Shown in pieces: positions 42,493-53,403 of a stretch of DNA of 64,000 nucleotides; the first letter of the stretch is position 1; each line of letters opens with the position of its first letter. The notes beneath the pieces were generated by a model. The model did no database searches. It worked only from the letters and a program-made list of their open reading frames with translations, and was not told where the DNA came from. Source of the stretch: Bedellia somnulentella (taxonomy: Eukaryota; Arthropoda; Insecta; Lepidoptera; Bedelliidae). A program made the translations under genes and the position numbers. The DNA is taken from positions 3,534,001 to 3,598,000 of the forward strand of contig OY755188.1 in NCBI GenBank assembly GCA_963576735.1, in the 5' to 3' direction.

Positions 42493-42944
42493 AAACTTGC
42501 ATTGTTTTACCAAGTATGATTTTGACAGTCAGCTATGAAAAAACATATTAATCCACTTTTATACAATATATATGTAATATAACTAAGGACTGAGAGTAAA
42601 AATATCCCCATTTTAGCGTTTATACAATTAGCATGTAATAATAATGTTGACTTAATCACAACCACAAATCATACATTTAGCTAATTTTAGATTTAAAAAC
42701 AAGGAGCGCTTCAATGCAAATTGCGATTGAAATAAATTGAACTGAGCGAGTTATGTAAACCTCAGTCTTTTTACTATTTGTGCAGTCTAAAGCCGCGCTC
42801 TTAATAAAAAACCCTTCATTTTTTTCTACTGACTTAAATGAAAAAATTGTTATGTTATTATTTTTTAATGGTGGGTTTGATCACGACATGCGATATCTTG
42901 CGACACTTGTCTGTCTATAATGTCCATTGTGCCATTTGGTAGAA
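42493..42944. other. No gene seen
   Basis: A+T-rich unassigned sequence. Confidence 0.55.
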
Positions 42945-43285
42945 ATCGTACGAGCCGTTCATAAGGAGTTCGAACACAAAGAAGTGGCCTATCCGCGTAT
43001 AGGAGCTTCGTCTTGCTCACTGCTCAGCTCAATCACCAAATCAAAAGGCGATTAATCTACGTTATAGGTAAGGTGAGTTCATCAATTTTAATCACAGTGA
43101 GGGAATACGTTGTCAGGAAACCCAAAACACTGCTATGTTCTGGGTCAATTATGCACCTATCATATAAGTGCACTTTCCGAACAAAACGTGGGTACTCAGA
43201 TCACCATGTGACCAAAATGTTACTTGATTTTCAGATATACAAGTATTAGTAACTCTACCACCCCTTCTCCGTGAACATTGAGTTT
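42945..43285 (+). mobile_element. SINE-A, decayed
   Basis: CACAGTGAGGGAATACGTTG, CAGGAAACCCAAAACACTGC, GAACAAAACGTGGGTACTCA, ACCATGTGACCAAAATGTTA and CTACCACCCCTTCTCCGTGA keep the SINE-A order. The head is unrecognisable. Confidence 0.72.
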
Positions 43286-43434
43286 GATTTAAAGCAACCA
43301 AAATACAAACTAAACTGGTTCTTAAATACGCTGGTGCCATTGGAGGATAAAATCACAAAAATAACAAGTCGTTAGAAATAGTGATCTTTTCTGGCATTGA
43401 TTTTCTTCTAAGTTATTTTAGTTAATGGCTTAAC

Positions 43435-43655
43435 TCAACTCAACTTATACAGTCACGCAGTATATCACCGAAGAGGTTGGAAGAGGTACTAATACTTCGA
43501 AACATAACGTAAAATTGTCACCTAGTGTTCAGAGTATCCACGTTTTGCTTGTACAGTGTACTCACGTGATAGAGGGCAGGCCTATCGCCGTAAAAATAAC
43601 TCAGCCATGTGGCTTTCTTTATGCTGTTTTCCCTCACCGTTAACAATCATGATCA
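43435..43655 (-). mobile_element. SINE-A, moderately diverged
   Basis: Antisense ATCACCGAAGAGGTTGGAAG, TCACCTAGTGTTCAGAGTAT, GATAGAGGGCAGGCCTATCG and TTTCCCTCACCGTTAACAAT. Lost its tRNA head. Confidence 0.85.
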
Positions 43656-43774
43656 AATCGTGATAGGTGCAGTTTGCAAAATGTTCTTATAATAAAGATA
43701 GGAAAAGTCATTTTGAGATTATTAAGGCGCTGTAAAGATGGATGTTAGTAAATAAGTGAAAGAGATATGTCCAC

Positions 43775-43862
43775 CTAAAAAGGATAGTATTAACAGTGTA
43801 GAGGTCGACAGCGGTGGACACATTTAGATCAAATAGGGAATGTTCTTAACCCTAGAAAGATA
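43775..43862 (+). mobile_element. LINE-R remnant, old
   Basis: AGAGGTCGACAGCGGTGGAC and ACATTTAGATCAAATAGGGA correspond to the GRPRR..LDQI coding region of LINE-R with many changes. Confidence 0.5.
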
Positions 43863-44497
43863 ATCATATTTGAAATGGCGTTAAAAATAATCATACGTTC
43901 CAGAGACGTATAGTACATAAATCTATAAATCATAAAGCTATATAAATAAAAATGCATATTTTTTTTTGTTTTTAGGGTATGAACAATTAAGTTAGCTATA
44001 ATTTTATGAAATGGAAAACATATTTTATTAAAATACTAGTGTATTTTAAAACTATAAAATAAAATCAAACTTCTTGAAGAAATAAACATAAACTGCTTAA
44101 ACGTCATTCACACATTGTTTTTTTTTAAAGTATAATTTTTTAATTTATTTTTGTTTTTGTCTATTAAGTGTAAATACTAATCAGGTTTTTTATGTTACTA
44201 AAGCTATTTTATAATAATACTGTACACATTTCTTTTACACATCTTTTTCATGATTTCCTCAAACAGATTTTTTACATATTTTACATTCTATTTAAGTATT
44301 GTTCTTAATTTGGAAGGTCAATATGCCCGATATCTTTTCTTTTTTATAACAGGGCCTTTTTCGAGCTTTTTAGCGGCATTTTCAGATTTTTTTTTATATA
44401 CTGGCCATAAAGGAACCGCCGTCATTTTCTTATAAAACCGTTATTTTTTTCTACGACAACGTTATTCGACTTACTATTGCGATATTGTCTTAACGAC
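43863..44497. other. No gene seen
   Basis: Very A+T-rich. A 61-codon ORF at 44250-44435 is hydrophobic but has no support. Confidence 0.55.
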
Positions 44498-44580
44498 AAG
44501 TCCACGCATTACCAAGATACAGTTGTGTTGTACATCTTGAAGAAGTACAACACAACTGTATCTTGGTAATGCGTGGACTT
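44498..44580. repeat. Perfect 36-bp inverted repeat with 11-nt loop
   Basis: Arms 44498-44533 and 44545-44580 (outer ends AAGTCCACGCATTACC / GGTAATGCGTGGACTT) are fully complementary, with loop ATCTTGAAGAA. The hairpin is flanked by TTGCGATATTGTC at 44478-44490 and 44588-44600. Function unknown. Confidence 0.95.
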
Positions 44581-44600
44581 ACCGTTCTTGCGATATTGTC

Positions 44601-44994
44601 GTTAAACACCTTAACATAAGTTAAAAAATAATTCGTTTTTATCTCATCAAATTTGTTGAACAGGTTTGATAAATAAATAAACTTACTTTCATATTCTATG
44701 GAACACTCCGGATCAAACCTTTTTAATTATTCAGTTCTAAAACTGATGAACGTAGAGATACCATAAATGGGTCAATTTTTTGTGCCGATTTTAATTTTAC
44801 TAAAAGCTGAGAGTATAAAAATGTTTTGGTGAAACCTTTTTTCAACATTTTCGTTTAGGTCCTGCAGAAAAAACCTCAAATTTGTACCTTTGTTATTGTT
44901 CTGGGAATAAAGTTTATATTTAATTTTACGATTTTTATCATGTTATGTTTAAACAGAATCTAAACTTAATTCTATAAGCTTAAAGTTGCTTTAA
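44601..44994. other. No gene seen
   Basis: Nothing recognised. Confidence 0.55.
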
Positions 44995-45140
44995 TATACT
45001 CACATGTGCAAGTTGATTGGGGACAAGATGGTTGAAATAAGGTATCGTTGATGATGGGTTTCCAACCACATCGCTCAAACACCACTTACAAAGCCCCATA
45101 CCCTTAGTCGCCTCCTAAGACACCCGTGGATAGAAAATGG
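44995..45140 (-). mobile_element. SINE-B, decayed
   Basis: Antisense TATACTCACATGTGCAAGTT, GATGATGGGTTTCCAACCAC, CATCGCTCAAACACCACTTA and CCCATACCCTTAGTCGCCTC. Internally deleted. Confidence 0.78.
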
Positions 45141-46289
45141 TAGTTTGATTGTTATTTCATGCCTCAATATTATGTACTTCTCACATGATAGTATTTTGAC
45201 CTGAGGCGGTGAAAATCCCAGACCGTAGGCTCACTGTCTACTTATTATGATTTTGAACATCGGTTGATGAAATGACACATAATACTAATTTAACTATGTA
45301 TTTAGTTAATAAGGTACTACCGTGAGGTACCTGGTCCCTAGCATAACTTAACTATTAAACATTTCAAAATCCAACTGAACACGTATCTAATAAAATACAC
45401 ATTTTGCAAAATAAGTCAAACTTTGAATACGACTAAGACTCAGATGTAATTTTGCAAGGAAAATATTCGTAGTGAAACGTGTTAAAAAATATACAACCCC
45501 AGAGCAAAACTTTATGGTAAACCCGACATCTTGAAACTTGTTATAAGCCGGACCGCCAACTTTGTTTATGTTAATATATTTTATCACATTACCAAGTTTT
45601 ACAACTTTTTCGTGTTTCCCTGTCATGGACTGAATTTCGTGAGAAAGCAACAACTATACGCTGGATAAAGATTTTTGTATTATATTTTTGGTTTAAGTAC
45701 ATTTAACATAATCTTTGATAATCTTTCCAGACAAAGCCGTGGAGTACTCTTAGATATGTTACAATAACAAACATTCTCTATATTTTCTTTTTGTTATAAT
45801 AAAGGAGGTTTTAGTATAATTTATATTCAACAACAGTATCCATACTCGTAGCATTCGTTTTGTATAATAATTTCTGTATGACTACAAGATTAAAATATAA
45901 CCTACTTATTTGTATCTTATTTCTCTTAATGACGATCAACAAAATAAATTAAAACCAGTCTCGGAATTGCCAATCTTTCAACCACACAAGTCGAGAATCA
46001 TTAGCAAGCATTACCCGAAGGTAAAATCCCTATCCACAAATCACTCTGAAGACACTCTTTGACGAACAAAGGGAAGGAAAGTGGACTAAAAGGGTTGCTG
46101 CTATGCTAACATACATTTTCGAGATGCTTTAGCAATGTCGGTGTTACAAAACAGCTTTTTGTTTGCGAGTGTGGAGTATTCTGATGGGTTCTTTTGAATA
46201 GATGATCAATGTTTGAGCGAACATTAGCGTATCGTTATGTTAGTAAGATTAAGTGAAATGATTGGAGAGTATATATAAAATAACAATAT
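45141..46289. other. No gene seen
   Basis: Over 1.1 kb without a recognised element. Small ORFs of up to 88 codons lack features. Confidence 0.6.
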
Positions 46290-46347
46290 TGAGCAGCAGG
46301 CGTCTGAAGTATGATGATCAAAAATATTAATGAAGGTAAGCGAAGCT
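46290..46347 (+). mobile_element. LINE-R remnant, left half
   Basis: GCAGGCGTCTGAAGTATGAT and GGTAAGCGAAGCT match the ..AGVRSMK...DVNEA coding region with a deletion. Split by the SINE-B that follows. Confidence 0.7.
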
Positions 46348-46600
46348 GTGTAGCTGTGTAGTGTCGGCTTAGAATAGTGCTACCCCATTTCTTCCGGTGG
46401 GTGTACGTAAGAGGCGACTAACGGTATTGGGGCTTTTAAGGGATTTTTGGGCGCTGCGGTTGGAGACCCATCACCAACAACCTTTATTTTACTATCTTTT
46501 CCCCACTCAACTTTCCAAACGTGGCTGAGGAATTTCGAATTTCTTAGCTCTTGCTACCCCTTCTAGGAATTTATAGCCGTGAGTATATGTATGTATGTAT
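46348..46600 (+). mobile_element. SINE-B, full length, inside a LINE-R remnant
   Basis: Flanked by GTAAGCGAAGCT at 46336-46347 and 46601-46612 (12 bp, perfect), giving an exact 253-bp element. Tail TACCCCTTCTAGGAATTTAT, GCCGTGAGTATATG and (TATG)n. Reference copy for SINE-B ends. Confidence 0.95.
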
Positions 46601-46705
46601 GTAAGCGAAGCTCCAGCAATTTTTTAGTATCTTAGGAAGTAGCGGTTGATAGTCTGTCTTTTTCCAAGGGAAACTAATGGCATGAGTATATGCATGCATG
46701 TACAA
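46601..46705 (+). mobile_element. LINE-R remnant, right half
   Basis: GTAAGCGAAGCTCCAGC, AGTAGCGGTTGATAGTCTGT and GGGAAACTAATGGCATGAGT to the tail. Continues the piece at 46290-46347. Confidence 0.75.
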
Positions 46706-47407
46706 AAGAGCAATGTGTTTAAAAGGAAATAATTATAGGTAATCTTTGTGAGTACAATGTACTCCCCACGTATAGTTAACGAATATTTTATATAGTTCAT
46801 CAATAGTTTGTTTAATGTACACTTTAAAAATCCTGGTAAACAAAAAACTGTTTTGATTAATGTCTCAAAAAATTGCTAAAATTTCTAAACAAAAATATGT
46901 GTATATACTGCAATAAAAATTGTCGTCAGCTACCCTAAGTACATAACTCTAAGAAAAACAGTAGAATTAAGTAAATACGAAAGAAAACCACCCTAGTGAT
47001 TAGAAAAATATGTCAAAATCAGATAGTCAGACATGTCAACAAATAAATAGAGTCAATTAATTTGTCGAACTGCATTCGTCACCCCTCGAGGGGTTGCTAT
47101 TGTGATGAATGAAAGAATCTAACATCATTTTGTTGGATATTTAGGGTTCTATTGTAAGTTCTATATGAATTTAATAATAACAAAATACTTCAAAAATGAA
47201 TCACTTAACATTACGTACTATGCCGCTTTTTTTGTAAATGAAAAAATATAAATATTTGGAAATCGATAATTCGCCTTGTTTTATGTATTTTACCGAGTTT
47301 CTACAGTTTACAATTACAAATAATTATGTATCAATTACACCCAAAAAAATAAAGAGTCCACATGCGTCTAGTGCGCTAAAAACCGTTTATCTTTACTTTT
47401 GGGTATC
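46706..47407. other. No gene seen
   Basis: Contains a small palindrome (ACCCCTCGAGGGGT, 47081-47094). Otherwise featureless. Confidence 0.55.
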
Positions 47408-47420
47408 GTAAAAATAACCA

Positions 47421-47668
47421 TGCCGTGCAGTGCCGGCTTAGAACGTCGCTACCCCTTTCTACCCACGGGTGTCGTAAGAGGCGACTAAGGGTATTGGGGC
47501 TTTTTAATGGATTTTTTGGCGATGCGGTTGGAGACCCATCACCAAAAACCTTTATTTTTACCATCTTTTCCCCACTCAACTTCCAAAAGTGGCTGAGGAA
47601 TTTTGAATTCCTTAGCTCTGGTTACCCCTTCTAGGGAAATATAGCCGTGAGTATATGTATGTATGTAT
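47421..47668 (+). mobile_element. SINE-B, full length
   Basis: Flanks GTAAAAATAACCA (47408-47420) and GTAAAAATTACCA (47669-47681) form a 13-bp duplication with one mismatch. Belongs to a subtype with TACCCCTTTCTACCCACGGG at the head, shared with 51681 and 58525. Confidence 0.95.
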
Positions 47669-47681
47669 GTAAAAATTACCA

Positions 47682-48069
47682 AAGTATGTGGGGGTTACTG
47701 TCCTTTGATAACTTTTTTATACTCTTAACCTGTACTTATACATGTCTAGCTAGAGAGCGTTCTCCTAGTATGAAATAAGTTTGTAGGCTGGAGATTGGTA
47801 AGTTCAATACGCGTATTCGTTTTGTCTATCATTCTATTTTTATTTATATCTGCTCATTACTATCAGCTCTTTATTTCAAAAACGAATAAAGGTCTCTATA
47901 ATAAGTCGGCGAAAACTTAAAACGCAAATTACGTTGAAAAGTTTAGCGACGAAGCTGCATGAATGCAGAAAAATTCTAATTACTACTTATTTAAGTTGAG
48001 AATTGGATTTTTCTACTTTGATAACTTTGCCAACTCGAACTATAGAATGTTTATTCAGCAGCCGGCTTA
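47682..48069. other. No gene seen
   Basis: Unassigned A+T-rich sequence. Confidence 0.55.
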
Positions 48070-48225
48070 ATGTGGCTCAGCATAGCTAGTACAAGGGACC
48101 TTTTAACAAGATATCGCGTGGTATAAAACAGCCATCTCTTTCGCACTTGCGTAGTATCGTATACCGTCATCTCATTCTAACCGATATCATGTCGATAAAA
48201 TAGCGCTCGTGTTATGCTTCCTGAG
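48070..48225 (-). repeat. Repeat E
   Basis: Antisense copy of the sequence at 54680-54830: AAGATATCGCGTGGTATAAA, GCACTTGCGTAGTATCGTAT, TCTCATTCTAACCGATATCA and TAGCGCTCGTG. About 80% similar by eye. Class unknown. Confidence 0.75.
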
Positions 48226-48515
48226 CTGCCCGCATTCGATGGCTTAACATCTCAATGCGGATTATGTTTATTAAGAGATTAATTATAGAATAGATGATAT
48301 TACAAAGATAAAGCTTCGGTGATGTTATTCGATATGAATCAAATACTGATTTTAAATGTGAATTCGATATTATTGTAAACTTTTTATTCAACGAATAATA
48401 TTTTCATTTATTTAGTAAATGACAATAATAGTTTAAAAAAGTACTTCCATAGATATTGTAAGTAGTATTTAAAAAATAACAATATAATTTATATCATTCA
48501 TATTATTGGATTTAA
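48226..48515. other. No gene seen
   Basis: A+T-rich. Confidence 0.5.
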
Positions 48516-48685
48516 CAAACATACATACATATACTCACGGCTATAAATCCCTAGAAGGGGTAGTAGGTAGGTAGGTAGAGCTAAGGTATTAGAAATTCCT
48601 CAGCCACTTTTGAAAAGTTGACGAAAGATGGTAAAATAAAGGTTGTTGGTGATGGGTCTCCAACCTCATCGCCCAAAAATAATTG
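48516..48685 (-). mobile_element. SINE-B, 5'-truncated
   Basis: Antisense CATATACTCACGGCTATAAA, CCCTAGAAGGGGTAGTAGGT with a local (GTAG)n expansion, ending at CATCGCCCAAAAAT. Confidence 0.88.
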
Positions 48686-48697
48686 GATTTAAATTAT

Positions 48698-48935
48698 GTA
48701 CATACATACATACATATACTCACGGCCGTAAATCCCAAAAAGAGGTAGCTTTACAGATAGAAACTCAACAGCCACATTTGGAAGTTGAGAGGCGAGAAGG
48801 TGGTAGAAAAAAAGTATCTTTGATGATGGATCTCCAACCGCATCGCCCAAAAACCACTTAAAAAACCCAATACACATATTCGCCTCTAACGACACCCATG
48901 GCTGGAAGGGGGTCATGACATTCAAAGCCATAAAT
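48698..48935 (-). mobile_element. SINE-B, diverged
   Basis: Antisense TATACTCACGGCCGTAAATC, GATGGATCTCCAACCGCATC and CACCCATGGCTGGAAGGGGG. Next to the previous copy in the same orientation. Confidence 0.85.
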
Positions 48936-48996
48936 ATTTTAAGGTAGAAAACTGACTTCATAAATACAATTAAATGCCAACTAAAATAATTTGATT

Positions 48997-49137
48997 TAAA
49001 TCTTTTTGTTCATGAAAACCTCATGTGGGGAGGGGATTATTACTTTCTTTTTTTTCGGGGCATATACCCGAGGTCGCGGGTTCGTTTCCCGCCTGTGTCG
49101 AAATTTTTCTTTCCTTCATTTATTCTTTATTTATAAG
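48997..49137. mobile_element. SINE-C insertion with inverted 5' segment
   Basis: Flanked by TAAAATAATTTGATT at 48982-48996 and 49138-49152 (15 bp, perfect). Left: antisense 3' end (TTTTTGTTCATGAAAACCTC, ATGTGGGGAGGGGATTATTA). Right: sense half of the tRNA-like unit (CGAGGTCGCGGGTTCGTTTC, CCGCCTGTGTCGAAATTT) and A+T-rich trailer. The A box half is absent. Confidence 0.9.
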
Positions 49138-49152
49138 TAAAATAATTTGATT

Positions 49153-49604
49153 AAAATAAAATGCCATAAAACCAACCTGATCCCATAAAGAAGAATAAAA
49201 TGATACAAATAAAAGTCACAAAACTGATCACTATAAATATTGCAGAAGCAAAAACGTAAACCAACCCCTAAATTTTTATGTAAAGGTAAAATTCGTAGTA
49301 TGACAATAAAATACTTTTATTTATCCACCCCAATGCACCCTTACAAACTTTTACAAAATGACATTGAGTGGGAAATTCACTAATCTACTTGGAGGATAGA
49401 GCTCTCTGATGTATCTTTCCGTAAAACCCTAATATTTTATTAACAAGAGGGGCTGTTGCTAGAAAATAGGTGTAGCTACGACGAAGTGAATTGAGGACTT
49501 CGCATGGCTTCATAAAAAGATAATCTAATCTGAACTTGAGTTCTAGTGTGGATGCTTAAGTAAACTCTTAATAGTATAAATCTAGATTATTTTGTAAATC
49601 TAGA
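49153..49604. other. No gene seen
   Basis: Nothing recognised. Confidence 0.55.
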
Positions 49605-49795
49605 ACTTAATACTCACAGCGAATGTTTTAGAAAAAGGTAGGTTAAATAATTTTTTCAGACACTTAGCTTTTCTATATATTGTAATAAGATTTTTTTTGC
49701 AAAATAAATATTATTGGTTCCACAGTCGCATCGTCTGACAATCACTTATATAGCCCCGGATAAGCCAAAGTCACCTCTGTAGATAAAAAAAAATG
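49605..49795 (-). mobile_element. SINE-B, very decayed
   Basis: Antisense ACTTAATACTCACAGCGAAT, GGTTCCACAGTCGCATCGTC and AGCCAAAGTCACCTCTG are in SINE-B order. Confidence 0.45.
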
Positions 49796-49865
49796 GTAAA
49801 TAAAATATTATTATTAGTGAATTGTATAGTAGGACTTAACACCCAATTCCCATCTCAAACAAATA

Positions 49866-49984
49866 CATACATACATATACTCACGCCGTTAGTTCCCATT
49901 GGGGTAGGCAGAGACTATTGATCGCCACTTCGCACGATCCTGACAAACCTATCTAGCTTCGTTTACATCCATTAATTTTTCATT
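49866..49984 (-). mobile_element. LINE-R 3' end, split by LINE-J
   Basis: Antisense ACATACATATACTCACGCCG and CCCATTGGGGTAGGCAGAGA through TCGTTTACATCCATTAATTT. The rest of the same copy resumes at 51095. Confidence 0.9.
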
Positions 49985-50721
49985 CATATAACCTGGTTCT
50001 GAATGCCAAAAAAACTAAATGTATTAAATTTACTTTACCGAATGTTAGGCAAGTTGATAACAATATTGTTATTGATAGTGAAAGAGTAGAATTAGTGAAA
50101 GAGACAAAATTCCTAGGGATAATAATCGATTCTAAGTTGCAATGGGGACCCCATATACTAACACTTTCTAAAAGGCTGAGCTCAGCAGCGTATGCCGTGC
50201 GTAAGATTAGAGAAATAGCAGACATAGAAACAGCTCGCATTGTGTATTTCAGTTATTTTCATAGTATTATGTCGTACGGTATTTTATTATGGGGTAAAGC
50301 GGCTGATGTTCATAAAGTTTTTGTCTTACAAAAGCGAGCTATCCGATCTATTTACATGTTGAGGTCGAGGTATTCGTTGCGCGAAAAATTTAAAGAAATT
50401 GGCATTTTAACTGTTCCTTGCCAATACATATTTGAGAATTTAATGTATGCCAAAAAGAATATAGGCCAATTTAGTAAAGTTAGTGATAGGCATAATGTTA
50501 ATACTCGAAATAAGGAGAAACTTAACGTACCGAAGTGGAGACTTAATAAAGTAAGTAACTCCTTTATGGGACTATCCCTGAAAATGTTCAACAAACTTCC
50601 TTCTGACATATTGGAATTGCCTGTGGCATCTTTTAAAAAGGCAATTAAAACCATGCTTTTAAAGAAATCTTACTACAGTGTTCAAGATTTTTTAAACGAC
50701 AAGGACCCAACGCGCACATGA
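49985..50721 (+). CDS. Jockey/CR1-like reverse transcriptase C-terminus (partial)
   Basis: The frame is open from the 5' junction (NLVLNAKKTKCIKFTLPNVR) to a stop at 50721. FLGIIIDSKLQWGPHI is the RT thumb motif, followed by FSYFHSIMSYGILLWGKA and FVLQKRAIRSIY, characteristic of the C-terminal region in Jockey/CR1-type LINEs, and a tail ending KKSYYSVQDFLNDKDP. The catalytic FADD lies upstream of the truncation, so the fragment cannot reverse-transcribe. No ATG at its start: the frame begins inside the parental ORF. The lack of stops suggests a fairly young insertion. Confidence 0.9.
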
Positions 50722-51094
50722 CCGTGTCCGTAAAGCTATAAATCTTCCCTCGTTATTCCTAGGAATAATTGTCTGGTGAGGATTTTTCTTCTCACGTTAT
50801 GTGATTGGTTTTTTGTGATGGACAATTTATTTTAAATATGTCAAACTAGCGTTTGGTTTTGTCGCATAGAAAATCTTTTATAAAGTAAAAACATGTTAAA
50901 AAACTGAAATTGTACAAACCATGTTTTGAAAAAATGAAAAAATGTGAATGTAAAGAGTTTCTTTGTTGCTTCTTCTCTTTACGAACACCTTCCGAAGCAA
51001 CGGACTAATGATAAATTTAAAAAATTTGACGTTCAAAAAATGTTAGTTTTTAACTTAATTTTGAAAAATAAACTTTTTGACTTTTTTTTGACTT
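49985..51094 (+). mobile_element. LINE-J type element, 5'-truncated, nested in LINE-R
   Basis: Only the last ~240 codons and a ~370-bp 3' UTR remain, inserted into the LINE-R fragment at the AGAGCATGT position of the coding sequence. The 3' end has GAAAAATAAACTTTTTGACT and a T run. It is a different family from the copy at 5310-8923, since the C-terminal sequences do not match closely. Confidence 0.85.
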
Positions 51095-51218
51095 TTACAT
51101 GCTCTTTTATTCTTCATACTTCGGACGCCAGCCTTTTCGAGCACACTCTCAATTTGGTCCAAGTGTGTTCTCCGTGGTCGTCCTCTACTAACATTACCAT
51201 CCACACTAGCTCTATAGA
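51095..51218 (-). mobile_element. LINE-R fragment, second half of 49866-49984
   Basis: Antisense ACATGCTCTTTTATTCTTCA, GCACACTCTCAATTTGGTCC and CCGTGGTCGTCCTCTACTAA, ending at AGCTCTATAGAT. Continues the coding sequence interrupted by the nested element. Confidence 0.9.
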
Positions 51219-51665
51219 TATTATGAAACAAATTTAATGTATGATAATGTACATTTATTATATGTTTGTATAAAAGCAGATACCAAAAAGCACCTTTTCA
51301 CAGTAACGGTAAATGCATGAAGCCTCCTTGTAGCATGGCTCGTAACAGGATATACCATTATTACTTGATGCGATCACGATAAGTAAGATGTTGGGAGTTA
51401 AAGGGGATTCAGGGGTAGGGCTAAGTTATTGGATGTTCTAAGAAATCGCATAAACTTTGAGGTATTTTCAACGAAGCCTGCCACTGAAAATATTATAGAA
51501 CCTCTTGCGGTAATGGAGCTTGCCCAATTTATTTATATTACTTTTGTTGTTGTTGATTAATGAAAACGTGAGCGAATTTAGGCACGTTTAGGTGATTGAT
51601 TACAATTTATTACTGTTGTACTCATTTGTTTTGTTAATTATTTTAGCGATGTAATTATTATAAAC
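51219..51665. other. No gene seen
   Basis: Nothing recognised. Confidence 0.55.
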
Positions 51666-51680
51666 TGAAACACGAATTTG

Positions 51681-51933
51681 CCGTGTAGTGCCGGCTTAGA
51701 ATGTCGCTACCCCTTTCTACCCACGGGTGCCGTAAGAGGCGACAAAGGGTATTGGGGCTTTTTATTGGATTATTGGGCGATGCGGTTGGAGACCCATCAC
51801 CAAAAACCTTTATTTTTACCAACTTTTCCCCACTCAACTTCCAAAAGTGGCTAAGAAATTTATAATTCCTTAGCTCTGGTTACCCCTTCTAGGGAAACAT
51901 AGCCGTGAGTATATGTATGTGTGTATGTATGTA
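51681..51933 (+). mobile_element. SINE-B, full length
   Basis: Head GTAGTGCCGGCTTAGAATGT, tail GTTACCCCTTCTAGGGAAAC..GCCGTGAGTATATG. Flanks TGAAACACGAATTTG and TGAAACTCGATTG form an aged target-site duplication. Confidence 0.93.
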
Positions 51934-51944
51934 TGAAACTCGAT

Positions 51945-52180
51945 TGTTCACACGTATATCCCTGAAAGGGCGGCAGATGTACTTATTCTTCTGAGCATCA
52001 TGTGATATTGACACCTGGTGTTCAGAAGATGACAGGCTATCGCCGTTTGGTACAAATACACTGTCACATACGTAACTTAGTACAACTCTATCATGTGGGA
52101 TCCCTCACGATGGTTTCCCTCACGCTTAGCAACCATGATAAATTAACCACGCAGATGACTTTAGAAAAGACACATCGGTG
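51945..52180 (-). mobile_element. SINE-A, diverged, head lost
   Basis: Antisense CGATTGTTCACACGTATATC, TTGACACCTGGTGTTCAGAA, ACAGGCTATCGCCGTTTGGT and CCTCACGCTTAGCAACCATG. Lacks the ACGTTTTGC block. Confidence 0.87.
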
Positions 52181-52221
52181 TATTATCCATCACGCTTTCA
52201 CTATTGTATAACTATTGTATA

Positions 52222-52475
52222 TAGCTGTGTAGTGTCGGCTTAGAATAGCACTACCGCATTTCTTCCGGTGGGTGTACGTAAGAAGCGACTAACGGTATTG
52301 AGATTTTTAAGGGATTTTTAGGGGATGCGATTGGAGACCCATCACCAACAACCTTTATTTTACTATCTTTTCCCCAATCAACTTTCCAAAAGTGGCCGAG
52401 GGATTTTTAATTCCATAGCTCTGGCTTCCCTTTCTAGGGATTTATAGCCGTGAGTATATGCATGTATGTATGTAT
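52222..52475 (+). mobile_element. SINE-B, full length
   Basis: Head AGCTGTGTAGTGTCGGCTTA, tail GCTTCCCTTTCTAGGGATTT..GCCGTGAGTATATGCATG. Flanks TATTGTATAACTATTGTAT and TATTGCATAACTGTTG are an aged duplication. Confidence 0.93.
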
Positions 52476-52608
52476 TGCATAACTGTTGTTAAAAACGGCT
52501 AGGTAAAAAAACAGCTTTATCGTTGTGTTTATTTATTATTAGTCAAAATAATACACTAGCAGCAATATTATGCTGATGCGTGTATATCACTGCACTTGTT
52601 TTAAATGT

Positions 52609-53403
52609 ACATGCTCTTTTATTCTTCATACTTCGGACGCCAGCCTTTTTGAGCACACTCTCAATTTGGTCCAAGTGTGTTCTCCGTGGTCGTCCTCTAC
52701 TAACATTACCATCCACACTAGCTCTATAGATCCCTTTTACCAATTTTCTATCATCCATCCTCTCTATGTGCCCAAACCATCTCAACATTCCTTTTTCTAT
52801 CTTTCTTACAATATCATCTTTCACACCACACTTTTCACGAATAACACTATTTCTCACTCGGTCACATAATCTAACATTACAAATTTTTCTGAGGGACCTC
52901 ATCTCTACTGCATTCACTCTGCTCTCATGCTTCTTCTGCCACACCCAACATTCGCTTCCATACATAAGCGTAGGAACAAGAACAGCATCATGCACAGCCA
53001 TTCGGGCCTTTTCAGACACCGTTTGACTGATCATTAGGCTATTCATTGCTCCATTTACCGCATTACCCTTTTTCACTCTTCTTTCAATGTCTTCATCACA
53101 TTTCCCATCCCTTGTAAACAAACTTCCCAGATATACAAACTCCTTCACCTGTTCCACATCCTTACCATCAATCGCAATCACGCATTCTGTCACATCTTCC
53201 TGTCTCTCAAAAACCATCGTTTTGGTCTTATCCACATTCACCCTCATTCCCTTTCTTACAAAAGACTCACATGCAATATTCATCATCTCTTGCAACTCTT
53301 CTGCCGATGATGCAAGTAGCACTTGATCGTCAGCATACAAGAGGCATTTAATGATGAATCCACCCATCCTTAGTCCATAATCACTTTCACGCAACTCTGT
53401 CAC
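52609..53403 (-). pseudogene. LINE-R reverse transcriptase fragment in inverted segment
   Basis: Reads TELRESDYGLRMGGF..CLLYADDQVLLAS (catalytic Asp pair), KTKTMVFER, FVYLGSLFTRDG, LMYGSECWVWQKK, MLRWFGHIERM, GRPRRTHLDQI, VRSMKNKRAC with no stop, almost identical to 24321-25115 (MISQT versus MISQS). The first RT catalytic Asp motif is missing and the C-terminus lies in the opposite orientation next door, so no functional enzyme can be made. ORFs of 79-99 codons on the other strand are shadows. Confidence 0.93.

Noticed and set aside
44498..44580. MicroRNA precursor
   Set aside because: Animal pre-miRNAs have mismatches and a ~22-nt arm product. A perfect 36-bp stem with flanking direct repeats fits a foldback insertion better. 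Kept as a finding, not as an ncRNA call.
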